Below are positions 30,928 through 42,361 of a stretch of DNA of 64,000 nt, piece by piece. The position numbers and the translations under genes are program-made. The stretch is from contig OZ022349.1 of the NCBI GenBank assembly GCA_963989245.1, forward strand, positions 25,063,651 through 25,127,650. The letters are read 5' to 3'. The notes below the pieces were generated by a model. It made no database searches. It was not told where the DNA came from and worked only from the letters and a program-made list of their open reading frames with translations. The first letter of the stretch is position 1. Each line of letters opens with the position of its first letter. Origin of the DNA: Nansenia antarctica. Lineage: Eukaryota > Chordata > Actinopteri > Argentiniformes > Microstomatidae.

Positions 30928-31771
30928 ATCTCTTTCTTCACCAGGATATCCATGTTGATGACTGATAGCTTGTCAAATGTGAGACAAGCTTTAAAGTACC
31001 TTGTATGACTGGTCAACACCTCTGGGCCAGCGAGTCACCCTCGAGTAAACATACACTGTCTCCTATGACAGACCTGCAGACATGAGTTGGCTGCAAGCCA
31101 GTTATACTTCAGTTATACCTCCGAGGCAGGTCAGGTAAACTGGTTACCATGGCGACTAGCTCCTCTATGGGACATGGAGAAACACAGAATTTTAGGGAAG
31201 AGATTGTGGAATGCCCCGATTGGCTGTTGGACCATAAAGGCCGATAGACTGATCGGAGCCCTTGTCAATGATGTTATGATTTGTGATAGGCAGGTGTGTG
31301 TATGTGTGTCATACAGAGCAACACTTACTGATTTTTGTTCCCATTATGTTTTTAGTACCCGGACACAGGGATGGATGGAGGAGGGCAGAGGGTCTGAACC
31401 AACGCATGCACCCTAAATTAGAAACATCGTTTCAAACCAGATACTAAACAATTGAAATAACTCTAGAGCTTAGTGAGCTAGAGCTTAGTGACTGTCAGTA
31501 CTGTTAGATGTGGTAGGGTGATTGACAGTGTCAGTCCCACACCATGGCAACCTCCAGTTCATGTTTCTCCTGGCATGTGCGTTGCACACAAAGTCGATTG
31601 GTCTGGTCTGGATGTTTGGCACTTCAGAAATGTCAAAATGACAAAAACGTTATTTATTTATTCATTATTGAACACTTAAATGACTTTTTTATATAATTGG
31701 TGTGTGTGTGCCATAGTAGTGACAGACATCAGTGCGGCAGGGTGCGGTAGTATCCAGCTGCAGCCTCGCAG

Positions 31772-31905
31772 AACAGCTCTAGGACGGAAAGGAATCCTCA
31801 GCTCTAGGACGGAAAGGAATCCGCAGCTCTAGGACGCAAAGGAATCCGCAGCTCTAGGACGCAAAGGAATGTGCAGTCCAGGACGGAAAGGAATGTGCAG
31901 TTAGC
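31772..31905. repeat. tandem repeat, unit about 29 bp
   Basis: Five units of CAGCTCTAGGACGGAAAGGA plus AT(C/G)(C/T)GCAG. The same unit plus its left flank (CAGCTGCAGCCTCGCAGAAC) occurs once, inverted, at 41425-41470. From 31366 to 31771 no other feature is seen. Confidence 0.8.
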
Positions 31906-31980
31906 GCCACCCAGTGATAAATTGGAGTATTGCAGCGGAGAACAGTTTCCAGTAGTGTGCTATACAAATACAATTTATTA

Positions 31981-32212
31981 CTATTATTATTATTATTATA
32001 TTATTAATAATTTAATTTAATAATTTTGCCATTTAGCAGACGCTTTTATCCAAAGCGACTTACAATTACGAATTACATTCCCCCTGGAGTAACTGAGGGC
32101 TAAGTGCCTTACCCAAGGGCACACTAGTAGTGGTGTGGCTTCAGGCGGGATTTGAACTCACAACCTTCCGATCCCAAGTCCAACTCACTATCCACTAGAC
32201 CACCACTACCCC
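31981..32212 (-). mobile_element. tRNA-derived SINE with a 23 bp target duplication
   Basis: Read on the minus strand: GGTGGTCTAGTGGATAGTGA, the B box GAGTTCAAATCCC, the GTGCCCTTGGGTAAGGCACT core and the tail GTCGCTTTGGATAAAAGCGT. It is flanked by TGCTATACAAATACAATTTA plus TTA at 31958-31980 and 32213-32235. It is a different SINE family from the one at 6782. Confidence 0.88.
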
Positions 32213-32404
32213 TGCTATACAAATACAATTTATTATTATTATTATATTATCATTGAGACAAAGTTACTAAAGTACATGGTTACAATAGCAGATGCTAGGA
32301 GTTCTATGGTACCTTGGTTATGATTTCAGCAGAAAAATACTGTACAATACTGTACATAATGGGATCCCTGAGGGGAAATTAATGCGTTACAGCAGCTCAC
32401 TTAA

Positions 32405-32535
32405 GAAACAACAACAAAATAAAGTGATAATATAAAAAACTAGACATCTGAAAACATTAAGTAACAGCAGTCTAATAAAGTGATAATATAAAAAACTAGA
32501 CATCTGAAAACATTAAGTAACAGCAGTCTAGTATG
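32405..32535. repeat. 57-58 bp direct duplication and poly-C
   Basis: AAAGTGATAATATAAAAAAC through AACAGCAGTCTA occurs twice in tandem. It is part of a reversed LINE/SINE tail like that at 3360-3490. A C run follows at 32699-32720. From 32540 to 33000 no gene is seen. Confidence 0.75.
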
Positions 32536-33039
32536 GTTTAACAACCCCCAGCCTGACTGATCACCCTGATCAAGCCAGCCAGAGGAGGAGTTGTACAGTC
32601 TTATTGTGGCAGGCAGAAGATCCTCCTATAGCGCTCCTTACTTTAATGTGGTTGTAGTAGTCTGTTGCTAAAGGAGCTTTTCTGCTCTGCCACAGTGCCC
32701 CCCCCCCCCCCCCCCCCCCCCAGCATACCACTGTGTACAGCACAGCGCTAGCCACCACTGCTGGTTACTCTGTATGTGTGTTTGCTTAGTAACCTGTGTT
32801 TCCCTCTGCTAGCTGTCATTGGTTATACTGCTGGCTAGATCTGAAGGTCTCATTATGTAATACCAACCCCTCTACTGCCATGGGTGGCCATTATCCCTTT
32901 CGTTACATTATGCCGGCTACTTGTTATAGAAAAGGCTAGTTCTTACTCTAACTGCATTAGGGCTTCTGATGACAATTCCAGAAATCCATATTTACAACTT
33001 GTTACCATGGATATTTAAAACTTGCTCTGATCTGTTGAG

Positions 33040-33480
33040 ATAATAATGTGTGGGCCATGTTCCCTCCTACTATGCCCCTGATGGCTTGTATGAGTGGATG
33101 ACTCCTCATAGGCCCTCAATTGTTAGAAACTTGATTTCTCGCTTACTTCTCAAAAAGCTTCTGCTTAAAATTGACTTCAGAAATGTGTTGGGGCTGATCT
33201 GCTTGATCCAGGCCCATTGCCGTAGTAGACTGAATACCCATCTCTTCAGGCTGCATCTTGACTGTCCCTCCTAAAGACATCTTCACCCCCACTACCCCCC
33301 TGTACAGTTTCTCTATTGTGAATAATAAACATTTAAAAAGTAATGCCCCCCCCCTGGTCCTAGCATAGATTTGTTTTCCTCCTGATGAGTGATGTATAGA
33401 TGATTCACTTACTTTAGACAAATGTACTTGTAAATCACTTTGGATAAAGGCGTCTGCTACAGTAATGTCAAATGTAAATA
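33040..33480 (+). mobile_element. retroelement fragment with teleost-type tail
   Basis: A short frame ending LNTHLFRLHLDCPS, then GAATAATAAAC and the tail AAATCACTTTGGATAAAGGC. It looks like a LINE 3' region, clade unknown. From 33480 to 34955 there is AT-rich DNA without a recognisable gene, RNA or element. Confidence 0.45.
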
Positions 33481-34955
33481 TAAATACAAAATTGAGAAAG
33501 GGTCATAGTCCTCTACACATGTGCTATATGGGGGGGGGGGACTGTCTCTCATGCATCCCTCCATAATGTCTCTTTCTCTCTTTGACCTCATATGCCAATG
33601 AAAGAGTTCTCAATAGTGGCAGGGGAACTCCTAACACTAGCATTATTATGCTTTTCAGTGGTCTAGTTTTTACCCTCTCTTAAAAGAGGATCTAGTTTTC
33701 AGTCTTTCTAGAAACACAAGCCACATGTTAGACCATTCCCGTGGTTACACAGTAAACCCCTAGCAGACGAAAGAACCCAGAGCATTTTATGGAACTCACC
33801 TAAGATCTTATGCATTTCCTCATGGCCAATCATGCGTGGGAAACACCTAGGCGGAAAACACCCAACAACTGGCATTCTCCTTTATATACTATGTCCTTCA
33901 TGAACGATTGATGCTCTCTCATGGCTGAACATTCAATACACACAATCAGTGAAAGTTTTTGTAAACCACCAAGACATGAATTGCTAAGTCTATTTCACGT
34001 GTGACATAATGCTTACTCCTCCCAAAAAAGCCAATACCTACTGTTTACAAGAGGGAATCCAGTTGGATTCTATTGAGTTTATCATTGAACCATTGAGTTT
34101 AACATTCCGATTTGTAGAACTGACTGATGAAGTGAGTCAAATTATGATCTCTAGCATTTATGAATGTTACATCTGTGATTTATGCAATACTTAACATGAA
34201 GCCTGAAAGACTCAGCATAGATTGTGTATTAGTTATACATAACTGTGACACCAACCACATGTACTTGATTCCCTCATAACCTAGGGTTACATGGCAAAGT
34301 GTTAACACACAATTGTTACCTATGAGGAACTACAAACAGAACATATACACACACAAAGTCAAACCAAGAAATGGAACACGGATGGTGTTCCAAGTGCTAT
34401 CCAGTTACCCCTAAACGCTGACCTTTCCTCAGTACCAAATCTTAACTCAGTAATGCAATACTGACGGCATCCTCTCGTGTTCCCAGTATACTTCATATCA
34501 ATAGGGTTTAGCTTTGTCAACAATACAGGGCAGTTCTACAAACAAGCCAGAGGATATACATACTGTATATGAGTAAATTAACTATACTTCATAAAATGTA
34601 TTTTTCTTTTCTTTTTGCTCACACAATATATTAACAATATAAAACTCATAAGTAGTCACTGCAGCCGTTATCACAAGCTGTGCTCTTCTGTGTTCACTCA
34701 CTTTTCCCAAAACTGACTTGTAATCTAAGTTGCCTAAACCAGATTGTCTACTTTTAAAAGGTCAGAGGACGGAACAGGTTTATTTGTTTATTTATTTTAT
34801 TGACAATCCGTGGCAGCTAGGAAGGAGGTAGGGTTGAATAGATAGAGGGATGGATGGAGGGTGGACGAGGGCCCTGGAGGAACAGCTGGGGGACGGGCGT
34901 GGTGCTCAGGTATTGACAGGCCTGCTGTCATTATCAGCTGGACTCCTTCCCCTGC

Positions 34956-34957
<2 letters not shown>

Positions 34958-34999
<42 letters not shown>

Positions 35000-35003
35000 G
35001 AGA
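34958..35003. repeat. (GA)n microsatellite
   Basis: (GA)n of about 45 bp after CTGCAG. The next stretch, 35100-35700, is GC-rich with a G-rich plus strand. It contains a 174-codon frame with no recognisable domain and I do not call a gene. An A run follows at 35965-35983. Confidence 0.85.
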
Positions 35004-36096
35004 AGTTGACAAGACCCTGGCCTGTACCGACGTTAACGGATCCTAACGCACCTGGACTGGTTCATTAAGATTGTGCTCAAGAGTCTGGAGGGGGTCAGGT
35101 TTATGTGACTGTGAGGACCAACCGTTTCTCTCTGTCTTACCAGCTGTAGAACGAGGTGGAGGAATGGCTCAACCTGTGTGTGTTATGGGGTACTACCCGG
35201 GGGGACCAAAGAGGCGGCACAGAGCGAGAATCCGTTAGCCCGTGGGCGTGTTTATTCACAGGATTTAGGGAGGGGGTATGCGGGAGAATGTGTGGTGTGC
35301 TGATAGTCTTGGAGTATGGGATATGTGGATACCTATGTGTAATGCGTAGTCAAGACTATGTGTGTGGTCTACCGTGGGTGCGGGGTGACGTAGGCGGGCA
35401 GGGTGTTGTCAGTATGTGCGTGCGCCTGGCAACAGTACAGTCCGAGAGTCCAAAAGGGGATGTCCAAGGGAGGAGGCGAGGGTGGTACCGGGAGATCCGT
35501 CCAAGGGTGTCCAGGGGTTCGGGGGTGGCTCTAGGGGTTCTGAGGGTCCGTGGAGACGGGGCAGGGATCCGCGGGAATGCGAGAGCCGGGGCCGGGGAGA
35601 CGCGAGGGAGGGTCCGTGGGAATCTTGGGAGAGAACACAAACGGGGTAAGGCAGGGTTTGGAAAGAAGGCAGGTTACTAGAAAAACACAAGGAGCAAGAT
35701 AGTACCGTGAACATAAGGCTACGATCTGGCGATGAACTGCAGGTCTGGCAGGACCTCACTCTTTTCAGATTTCTCCTTGACCCACGCACCCGCTACCATT
35801 TTTACCACAGCAAAGCCGGCACCAAAAACCAACCCAAAAAATACCTTTCAATATCTTCCCTTTTGCTTCATTTCTTTGGCAATCTTCCGGTCAAATTCCT
35901 CCCTTTCACTGAAATAGTAGACATAAAAATCACAACTTTGTTGACAGAAACGTTGTCAACAGTAAAAAAAAAAAAAAAAAAAAGAGTACATCAATAACAA
36001 TAATCATACATAATTCTTAAGGTATTATGTAACAGTAAATAGGGCAATAAGAGTTCAGGGCATTCTGTAAAAATATTTTTTTTAATATACTCTCAC

Positions 36097-37037
36097 CTCT
36101 GATGTAAACATGGACCATCAAGGAAGAGCTGTTCAGCCTGCCGCAATGTCACATTTTTGAGGAGGGCAAGGCCATGAATGATAGCCTACCAAAAAAATGT
36201 AAGTATTTACATTTTTAAGATTTTTTATATCTGATCCAGTCTACCAATACAAAACACAAAGCCATTATATGGGTCCATACACAATGGCACTATTGCAGGC
36301 AACCTCTTTATATGTTTTGAAAGTGCAGGACCAGCAATGATTATCCCTACCTCCGGAAACAGAACATCCAGGATGAACTTCACTTCATCCGTGAATTGCA
36401 CCAGACATGGTGTTCTGTGTAATATTTCTCCAAGATGGCCGAAGAGGGTTTCCTGGTGTTCCTCTGTGCAGAGGTAGACAGGCACCTTAGGGGACTTCTT
36501 TAGAAAGTACTTCGCCTTCCCATTGAGTACATCCTGACAACAATTTTGTGGAAATTGGATCAGTGCATTGTGTGGTGGTTATGTGAATCAAAACAGGCAT
36601 GAAATGTCACTTACATTCATACATTGATTCAAAAGATACAGTACAAGAAATTAGTCATAGTTAAATGATGTAAGTTGATCCTATTCCTAAAGACCCTAGG
36701 TATACCCTATAACAGAGCATAGAATTGTAATATTATTATTGATTATAATGATCCTTTTTAAAGTGTTACCTTATTATTCTATGATCATTTGTCAATTGAA
36801 TATGCTACACAACATCTAAATCATATACCTCCCACAAACGTCACAGAAGGGTTAGTTTTGATTCATTGCTCAAATGGAATTGGTCTCTACTGCAACTCCA
36901 TTTGCATTTCCCAGAGAATGTTGGCCAACTTTACCTTCATGGAAAACTGCCCGGTTGAAATGGCCCTCCAAGTGCCTCTTCACCTTACTTATAATTGTTG
37001 GCTTGAAAACCATTGCATCGCAGAAAGGACAGTGAAA
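36097..37037 (-). pseudogene. decayed zinc-finger gene fragment, three exon remnants
   Basis: Minus-strand blocks bounded by AG/GT: 36935-37037 encodes FHCPFCDAMVFKP...KRHLEGHF, a C2H2-like finger; 36351-36533 encodes a block with KSPKVPVYLCTEEHQ and LVQFTDEVKFILDVLFPE; 36097-36186 encodes AIIHGLALLKNVTLRQAEQ. The last has a one-base insertion at about 36120 (CTTTGAT) that puts TGA in frame. Phases between the first and second blocks do not join, so an exon is missing. The pattern resembles a multicopy fish protein family of unknown role, from memory only. Probably a pseudogene. Confidence 0.45.
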
Positions 37038-37689
37038 CTGCTAGCAGCAGGTGCTGCATCTTTTCAGCTCTGGCAACGACCTTTCTCTCTGACATGTTAT
37101 ATGCATCTTGAAAAAGAAAGGGCCTTATTGGTCAAATTGAACGTTCTTAGATGATTCCACAGACATAACTTTGACCAGAAGACTCTGGATTACCCCCCTG
37201 ACAAACCCACATATAGCTCATAGTCATACCTGCATATAGCAGAGTTCATGTACAATACTGTAAAATGGCTTATAGACATAGCCTACCTGCATAGAATATA
37301 GTCATGTATAATACTGTATAATATTGCTGTATAATACTGCTGTTCATATCCTATACACATATTTACCCTATACATATATTTATATTCACCATTCCTCTTA
37401 TTTACCATCTGTACATACATATACATAGTATATGTTATAATAGTAATAGTTAATATAACATAATAGTTATATTTGCACTCCGGTTACATGCCAAACTTCT
37501 TTTCGCTGTACTGTACTTGTACTGTACATTGACAATACATTTGAATCGAATCTAATCTAATAACTAAGGCAATTGAAATATAACAGAACTTTAAACTAAT
37601 GTTGGGCTAACAATTCGTTTTGCAGGGCTGCAAGTGAATACTTAAAATAATGGCACAGTAGCTCACGTTTACATTGACTATTGGTTAGT

Positions 37690-39332
37690 ACCAGGGGAGG
37701 CTGGTTCATTAGGGGCAATTGGACAATGCCCCACCAAAGGGAGAAGAGATAGATTTTTTTCCTATGACTTCTAGACAGTGTTGCTTCTGAATATCATAGT
37801 CCAATCAGCTAGTGTTCTGTGGAGTATAGTCCAATCAGCTAGTGTTCTGTGGAGTATATCATAGTCCAATCAGCTAGTGTTCTGTGGAGTATGTTCCAAT
37901 CAGCTTCAAGTCCCGCCCCTTTCAGGGCAACTTTCAATCTACTCGAAATTGCACTAGGTTGTTCTCGTAGACTTGCATGTAAAATCTATTTTGGTAACTT
38001 CAGGCCATTCGGTCATTTGTCTATGGGGTTTTGGGACATGCACAAAGAATCGTACGTGCTTACGTCATGTCATACGGCCAGATCACGTTCGTTCACCTGC
38101 GTCACCATGGCTATGGCGGCTAGTAATGTTTGCTTCGTGTTTTTATTTGTTTTGTTCGTTTTGTGTTTTGTGTAATATGTCTATTGGCAACATTCTACTG
38201 CTGGTCTTAATTATCAGCGACCGTCTCCGCTGCCGTGCGACCAACACGCAGGGGGAATATGGAACTATACAGCAAATCACACAGCAAACCACTACCGGAC
38301 TTTGTAAACAAATTGAACAAATGGATTAGAAGGAGGCATCTTTTGTTCCCAACTTGATGATATTGCAACTGGACCTATTACCGAAGTCAAACTTGTGTAA
38401 GTAAGTGAATCATCTGTCCTTCAGTCATGATAGGAAAACCAAATCGATGCTGGGAGAAGGAATGGCAGACTGTATTCTGATTGTATCTTCTATGCTCTTT
38501 GTATGTTTCTATGCTCTTTGTATGTTTCTATGCTCTTTGTATGTGTCTTGGTGTAGGAGAAACGTAGGACCACGTTGGAAACAAGTGTTTCGGTACACGT
38601 TGACGTGTAGAAACTGTAGAGAGAAAATTGTAGAAATTGTAGAGAAAACTGGGGGGGTAGAGGTGATGAAGAGGTCTGTACAGGGGGGGGTAGAGGGGAT
38701 GGAGAGGTCTGTACAGGGGGGTAGAGGGGATGAAGAGGTCTGTACAGGGGGGGTAGAGGGGATGAAGAGGTCTGTACAGGGGGGTAGAGGGGATGAAGAG
38801 GTCTGTACAGGGGATGAAGAGGTCTGTACAGAGGGGTAGAGGGGATGAAGAGGTCTGTACAGAGGGGTAGAGGGGATGAAGAGGTCTGTACAGGGGGGTA
38901 CAGGGGATGAAGAGGTCTGTACAGAGGGGTAGAGGGGATGAAGAGGTCTGTACAGAGGGGTAGAGGGGATGAAGAGGTCTGTACAGGGGGGTAGAGGGGA
39001 TGAAGAGGTCTGTACAGGGGGGTAGAGGGGATGGAGAGGTCTGTAGAGGTGGGTAGAGGGGATGGAGAGGTCTGTAGAGGTGGGTAGAGGGGATGAAGAG
39101 GTCTGTAGAGGTGGGTAGAGGGGATGAAAAGGTCTGTACAGGGGGGTAGAGGGGATGAAGAGGTCTGTACAGGGGGGTAGAGGGGATGGCGAGGTCTGTA
39201 CAGGGGGGTAGAGCTATTCTCATGCTAAAATTGACTGTAAATCCAGATTTTAAAGTTGATATTCTTCCCCGTGGAGCATGCCCCCATAACCTGTGCCCCA
39301 CCCAAACATTTTAGCACCAGCCGCCACTGTTC
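37690..39332. mobile_element. possible hAT-like element carrying minisatellites
   Basis: The left end CAGGGGAGGCTGGTTCATT and right end CACCAGCCGCCACTG are inverted and match hAT-type termini, but no clear 8 bp target duplication was found. The interior has a threefold repeat of CCAATCAGCTAGTGTTCTGT (37800-37890) and the 31 bp minisatellite. From 37050 to 37690 nothing is recognised. Confidence 0.4.
38648..39215. repeat. 31 bp minisatellite, about 18 units
   Basis: The unit is GGGGTAGAGGGGATGAAGAG plus GTCTGTACAGG, with variants GATGGAGAG and GTAGAGGTG and deleted units near 38810. The minus-strand frame of 257 residues across it is a translation of the repeat and not a gene. Confidence 0.93.
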
Positions 39333-39625
39333 ATATTGTTAATTTTGTTGTCAAATTCCATAAAGCCTGGGCTAGGGTTAGGGCTAGTCACATGTGCTGC
39401 AGACTCAGCTAGCTACGTAGCTAACCTCAGCTAACAAAGGCCGTTAGCACGCTAACCCAGCTAGCTAGGGATGTTAAACTATGTTTGACAAAAGCAACAA
39501 CATTCCCACTGCTGAGCAGTCTGATAACACACCGCCACACAGTCCTAACCCTAACCCTAGTCTCACCTGGTCTCACCTGATCTCCAATTTATATCGCTTT
39601 TTAAATGTTAAGTGTTAGTTACGCT

Positions 39626-41335
39626 CAGGGGTGAAAGTGGTTTGAGTTTCTTACAGGAACTATAGGCTACTACCCCAACCTTCATCGTTTCATATTGTTC
39701 TCCTCCTGCCCCCAGCTTCATGCATCCCTGAACACACACATCGTGGTGTTGGTGTCGAAATTAGAAATACTTTAGGGCTGCCATGTTTCACCAAAAGTTT
39801 GGAGTGAGAGTTTTTGGTGGTGGAGCGACCCAAAACTGTGCACGTTTTGGTAGCGGAGGCCCCTCTCTCCCACACAATTATTTGTGCTAGTTTCCTGCAA
39901 TTTTAAACCAGCACAAGAAATGAAAATAATTGGAAAATTTGATAAAACAAGAGAAATTCAGATAATATATCTTAAGTCTTAATAAACAAATACAGTAGCC
40001 TACAGAGTCTAAAACAAAATTGGGCCTCATCAAGTGAACTCAACCCCTTGGTCAGCAGCAGAAAGACCCTTGGTCATCATCTTATATACAGTGCATAGAT
40101 GGCTATCATGTTATACAGTACATACCAGGGTTTTTCCTCGGTCAGAATCAAGCCTTGGAGGTTGATGTTGTGCGCGCGCAGTGCGCCCAAATTTTCTTTG
40201 AGGGACCCCCAATTGTTGTATTTGTATTGTAAATTGTAATTATTATTAATAATAATAATACGATGCGATTTGAAAGTACCAGTAGGCTACCAGATACGTA
40301 TGCACATATTTTGCTACCAGGGTTGCCAGATGGAATTGACAATTTCCAGCCCAACCAGTCTAAAAGCTGCCGAATCGGCTTGCTTATGGAAGCATAATAG
40401 TGGACTAAATTCAAATGTTAATGCAATTTGAGATTGCATTTGCATGTTCCACTTTTGCATGCATTCTTTCAGACAATATTCAAATTCAAATGCAATTCTA
40501 ATGAGCGGATGTGTTTACTAGAACATGTAAATGCGATTGCGTATCACATTATTGCATTACAATTTGAATATTGACTCAAATAACGCAGGCAAAAGTGGCA
40601 AATGAATATGCTATTTTGGGATTGCATAGTCATTTTCACATTAGAATGAAAATTTGAATTTTGTCAGCTACAAAGCGGATGTGTTTACTAGAACATGTAA
40701 ATGCAATTGCGTATCACATTATTGCATTACAATTTGAATATTGACTCAAATAACGCAGGCAAAAGTGGCAAATGAATATGCTATTTTGGGATTGCATAGT
40801 AATTTTCACATTAGAATGAACTTTTGAATTTTGTCAGCTACAAAGCAGCGCATGACATAGCGAATGTGCACATCAGGTACATGAAAATGAAAATGAAAAT
40901 CATTAGAATTGCATTTGAATTTGAATATTGTCTGAAAGAATGCATGCAAAAGTGGAACATACAAATGCAATCTCAAATTGCATTAACAATTGAATAAAGT
41001 CCACTATATGCTTCCATACGGCGCGACTGTAATCCCGGTCGGACTGTCTCAGTGCCCAGTGCTGCCCACCCAACCACGTCGCGTCGCGTCGGGTCTACTG
41101 TAAAGCGAGTTAACATGTCCTTTTCAAAGGTATTAAAATAGACGCAACGAAACATAACGTCAGCCATGTGTTTCCTTGTTGGAAATTATGGATCGTGAAT
41201 CGTGATTGCTTCTGCACTCTGCAGCAATCGGATTTTGATTGACAGGCAGCTGCATCTCTTCCCCCAACGGCGTTCCGGCACAGAAAGTCTTGCCGGAACG
41301 CAGCACCGGACCGTTCCGGCCCACTTTCACCTATG
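39626..41335. mobile_element. hAT element with nested foldback element
   Basis: It begins CAGGGGTGAAAGTGG and ends CCCACTTTCACCTATG, with a perfect 8 bp duplication GTTACGCT at 39618-39625 and 41336-41343. No transposase frame. It contains the foldback element at 40383-41020. Between 39333 and 39625 there are only TAACCCTAACC-like and GCTAGCTA words. Confidence 0.88.
40383..41020. mobile_element. foldback (long inverted repeat) element with internal tandem duplication
   Basis: Arms of about 120 bp, from TATGGAAGCATAATAGTGGA inward and its mirror to CCACTATATGCTTCCATA, enclose two tandem copies of a 175 bp block starting AGCGGATGTGTTTACTAGAA (40505 and 40675). The arms include TGCATGCATTCTTTCAGACA and its complement. 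There is no coding capacity. Confidence 0.85.
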
Positions 41336-41619
41336 GTTACGCTACTTACTTTTCTTCCTTCGCGAAGTTTCTCAAACTGGTCTAGCTGGCAAGTGCTGAC
41401 GCTACAAGCTTGTGCAAGGCACATTCCTTTCCGTCCTAGAGCTGTTCTGCGAGGCTGCAGCTGGATGCTTCTCAGTGGGAGGCCATAACTGATTTGCATA
41501 TTAGGGCCCCAAAGGATTCTGGGTCCAATTGATGTGAGTTTGGTGGGTCATACCGTGAATGGTTTGTACAGGGGAAAGTATGGGGTTGTTCCAAGTTCTA
41601 GGAGTTAGTTAGCCACCTC

Positions 41620-41990
41620 AAAGCACTCAGTGGACACAAACACAGAGCATCACCAGAAATCATCCTCAAAGTTTACCAATCATACATCAGATCACTAATC
41701 GAATATGCAGCACCAGCCTGGACCACAGCTTCACAACACCAGTTCAACAGACTCGAAACCATCCAAAACAAGGCAATAAAAATGGCATACAGACTCCCGA
41801 TGTACATCAGCACTCAATACATCCACAGCATGTCCGGACTCCAAACCATCAAACAAAGAAACACCATTCTCACTCAGAAATATATCCAACGAGCAATCAA
41901 CAATCCATCACTGACGCAGTTAATTCAAGAAGCACAATGGACCACCGGAACACCTCTCTCCATAATCCTGCAAAACAATCCACCATAACC
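41620..41990 (+). pseudogene. non-LTR retrotransposon ORF2 C-terminal remnant
   Basis: The frame reads YQSYIRSLIEYAAPAW, FNRLETIQNKAIKMAYRLPM and LQTIKQRNTILTQKYIQRAI, ending at TAA near 41988. This is the post-RT region of Jockey-superfamily LINEs. RT and endonuclease are absent. From 41990 to 42230 there is a T-rich stretch without features. Confidence 0.65.
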
Positions 41991-42230
41991 ATCAACATCC
42001 TGACTGACAATATGATTTTATGATTTTATATTTTTATTTCATTTACTAGATAATAACCACCATGCATCCACCTATAAGCACTATTGAGCACTGTTGGCCT
42101 TTTTCCTGTTGTCTATCTTCTATTTTATTGTTTTATCCTCACTATTCTTCTCTTATTCTTTTATTATTTTATTCTTCTATCTTCTATTAAGAGGGGGAAA
42201 AAAAAAACTCCTATGGAAGCCATTGACTCC

Positions 42231-42361
42231 TCTACCGCTCCTCCCCTCCATCTACCATTGGCTCAGCTACCGCTCCTCCCCTCCATCTACCATTGGCTCA
42301 GCTACCGCTCCTCCCCTCCATCTACCATTGGCTCAGCTACCGCTCCTCCCCTCCATCTACA
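42231..42361. repeat. 35 bp tandem repeat
   Basis: Nearly four units of CTACCGCTCCTCCCCTCCAT plus CTACCATTGGCTCAG. It is a GC-rich minisatellite about 155 bp upstream of the second Keno copy. Confidence 0.92.

Larger units (their letters stand above)
29927..31365. other. duplicated segment A (inverted partner at 60307-62760)
   Basis: The reverse complement of this segment recurs at 60307-62760, from ACCATCCCCCAATAAGAAGC to about GATTTTTGTTCCCAT, including a SINE, a TG microsatellite and otherwise unique sequence. Copy A lacks the 946 bp hAT element of the partner. No gene is recognised. It may be a segmental duplication or part of a larger mobile unit. Confidence 0.85.

Noticed and set aside
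35156..35680. 174-codon frame in GC-rich DNA as a gene
   Set aside because: It has no recognisable domain or splice structure and is G/R-rich in composition; an equally long frame lies on the other strand.
38528..39301. 257-codon minus-strand frame with LYRPLHP repeats
   Set aside because: It is the translation of the 31 bp minisatellite.
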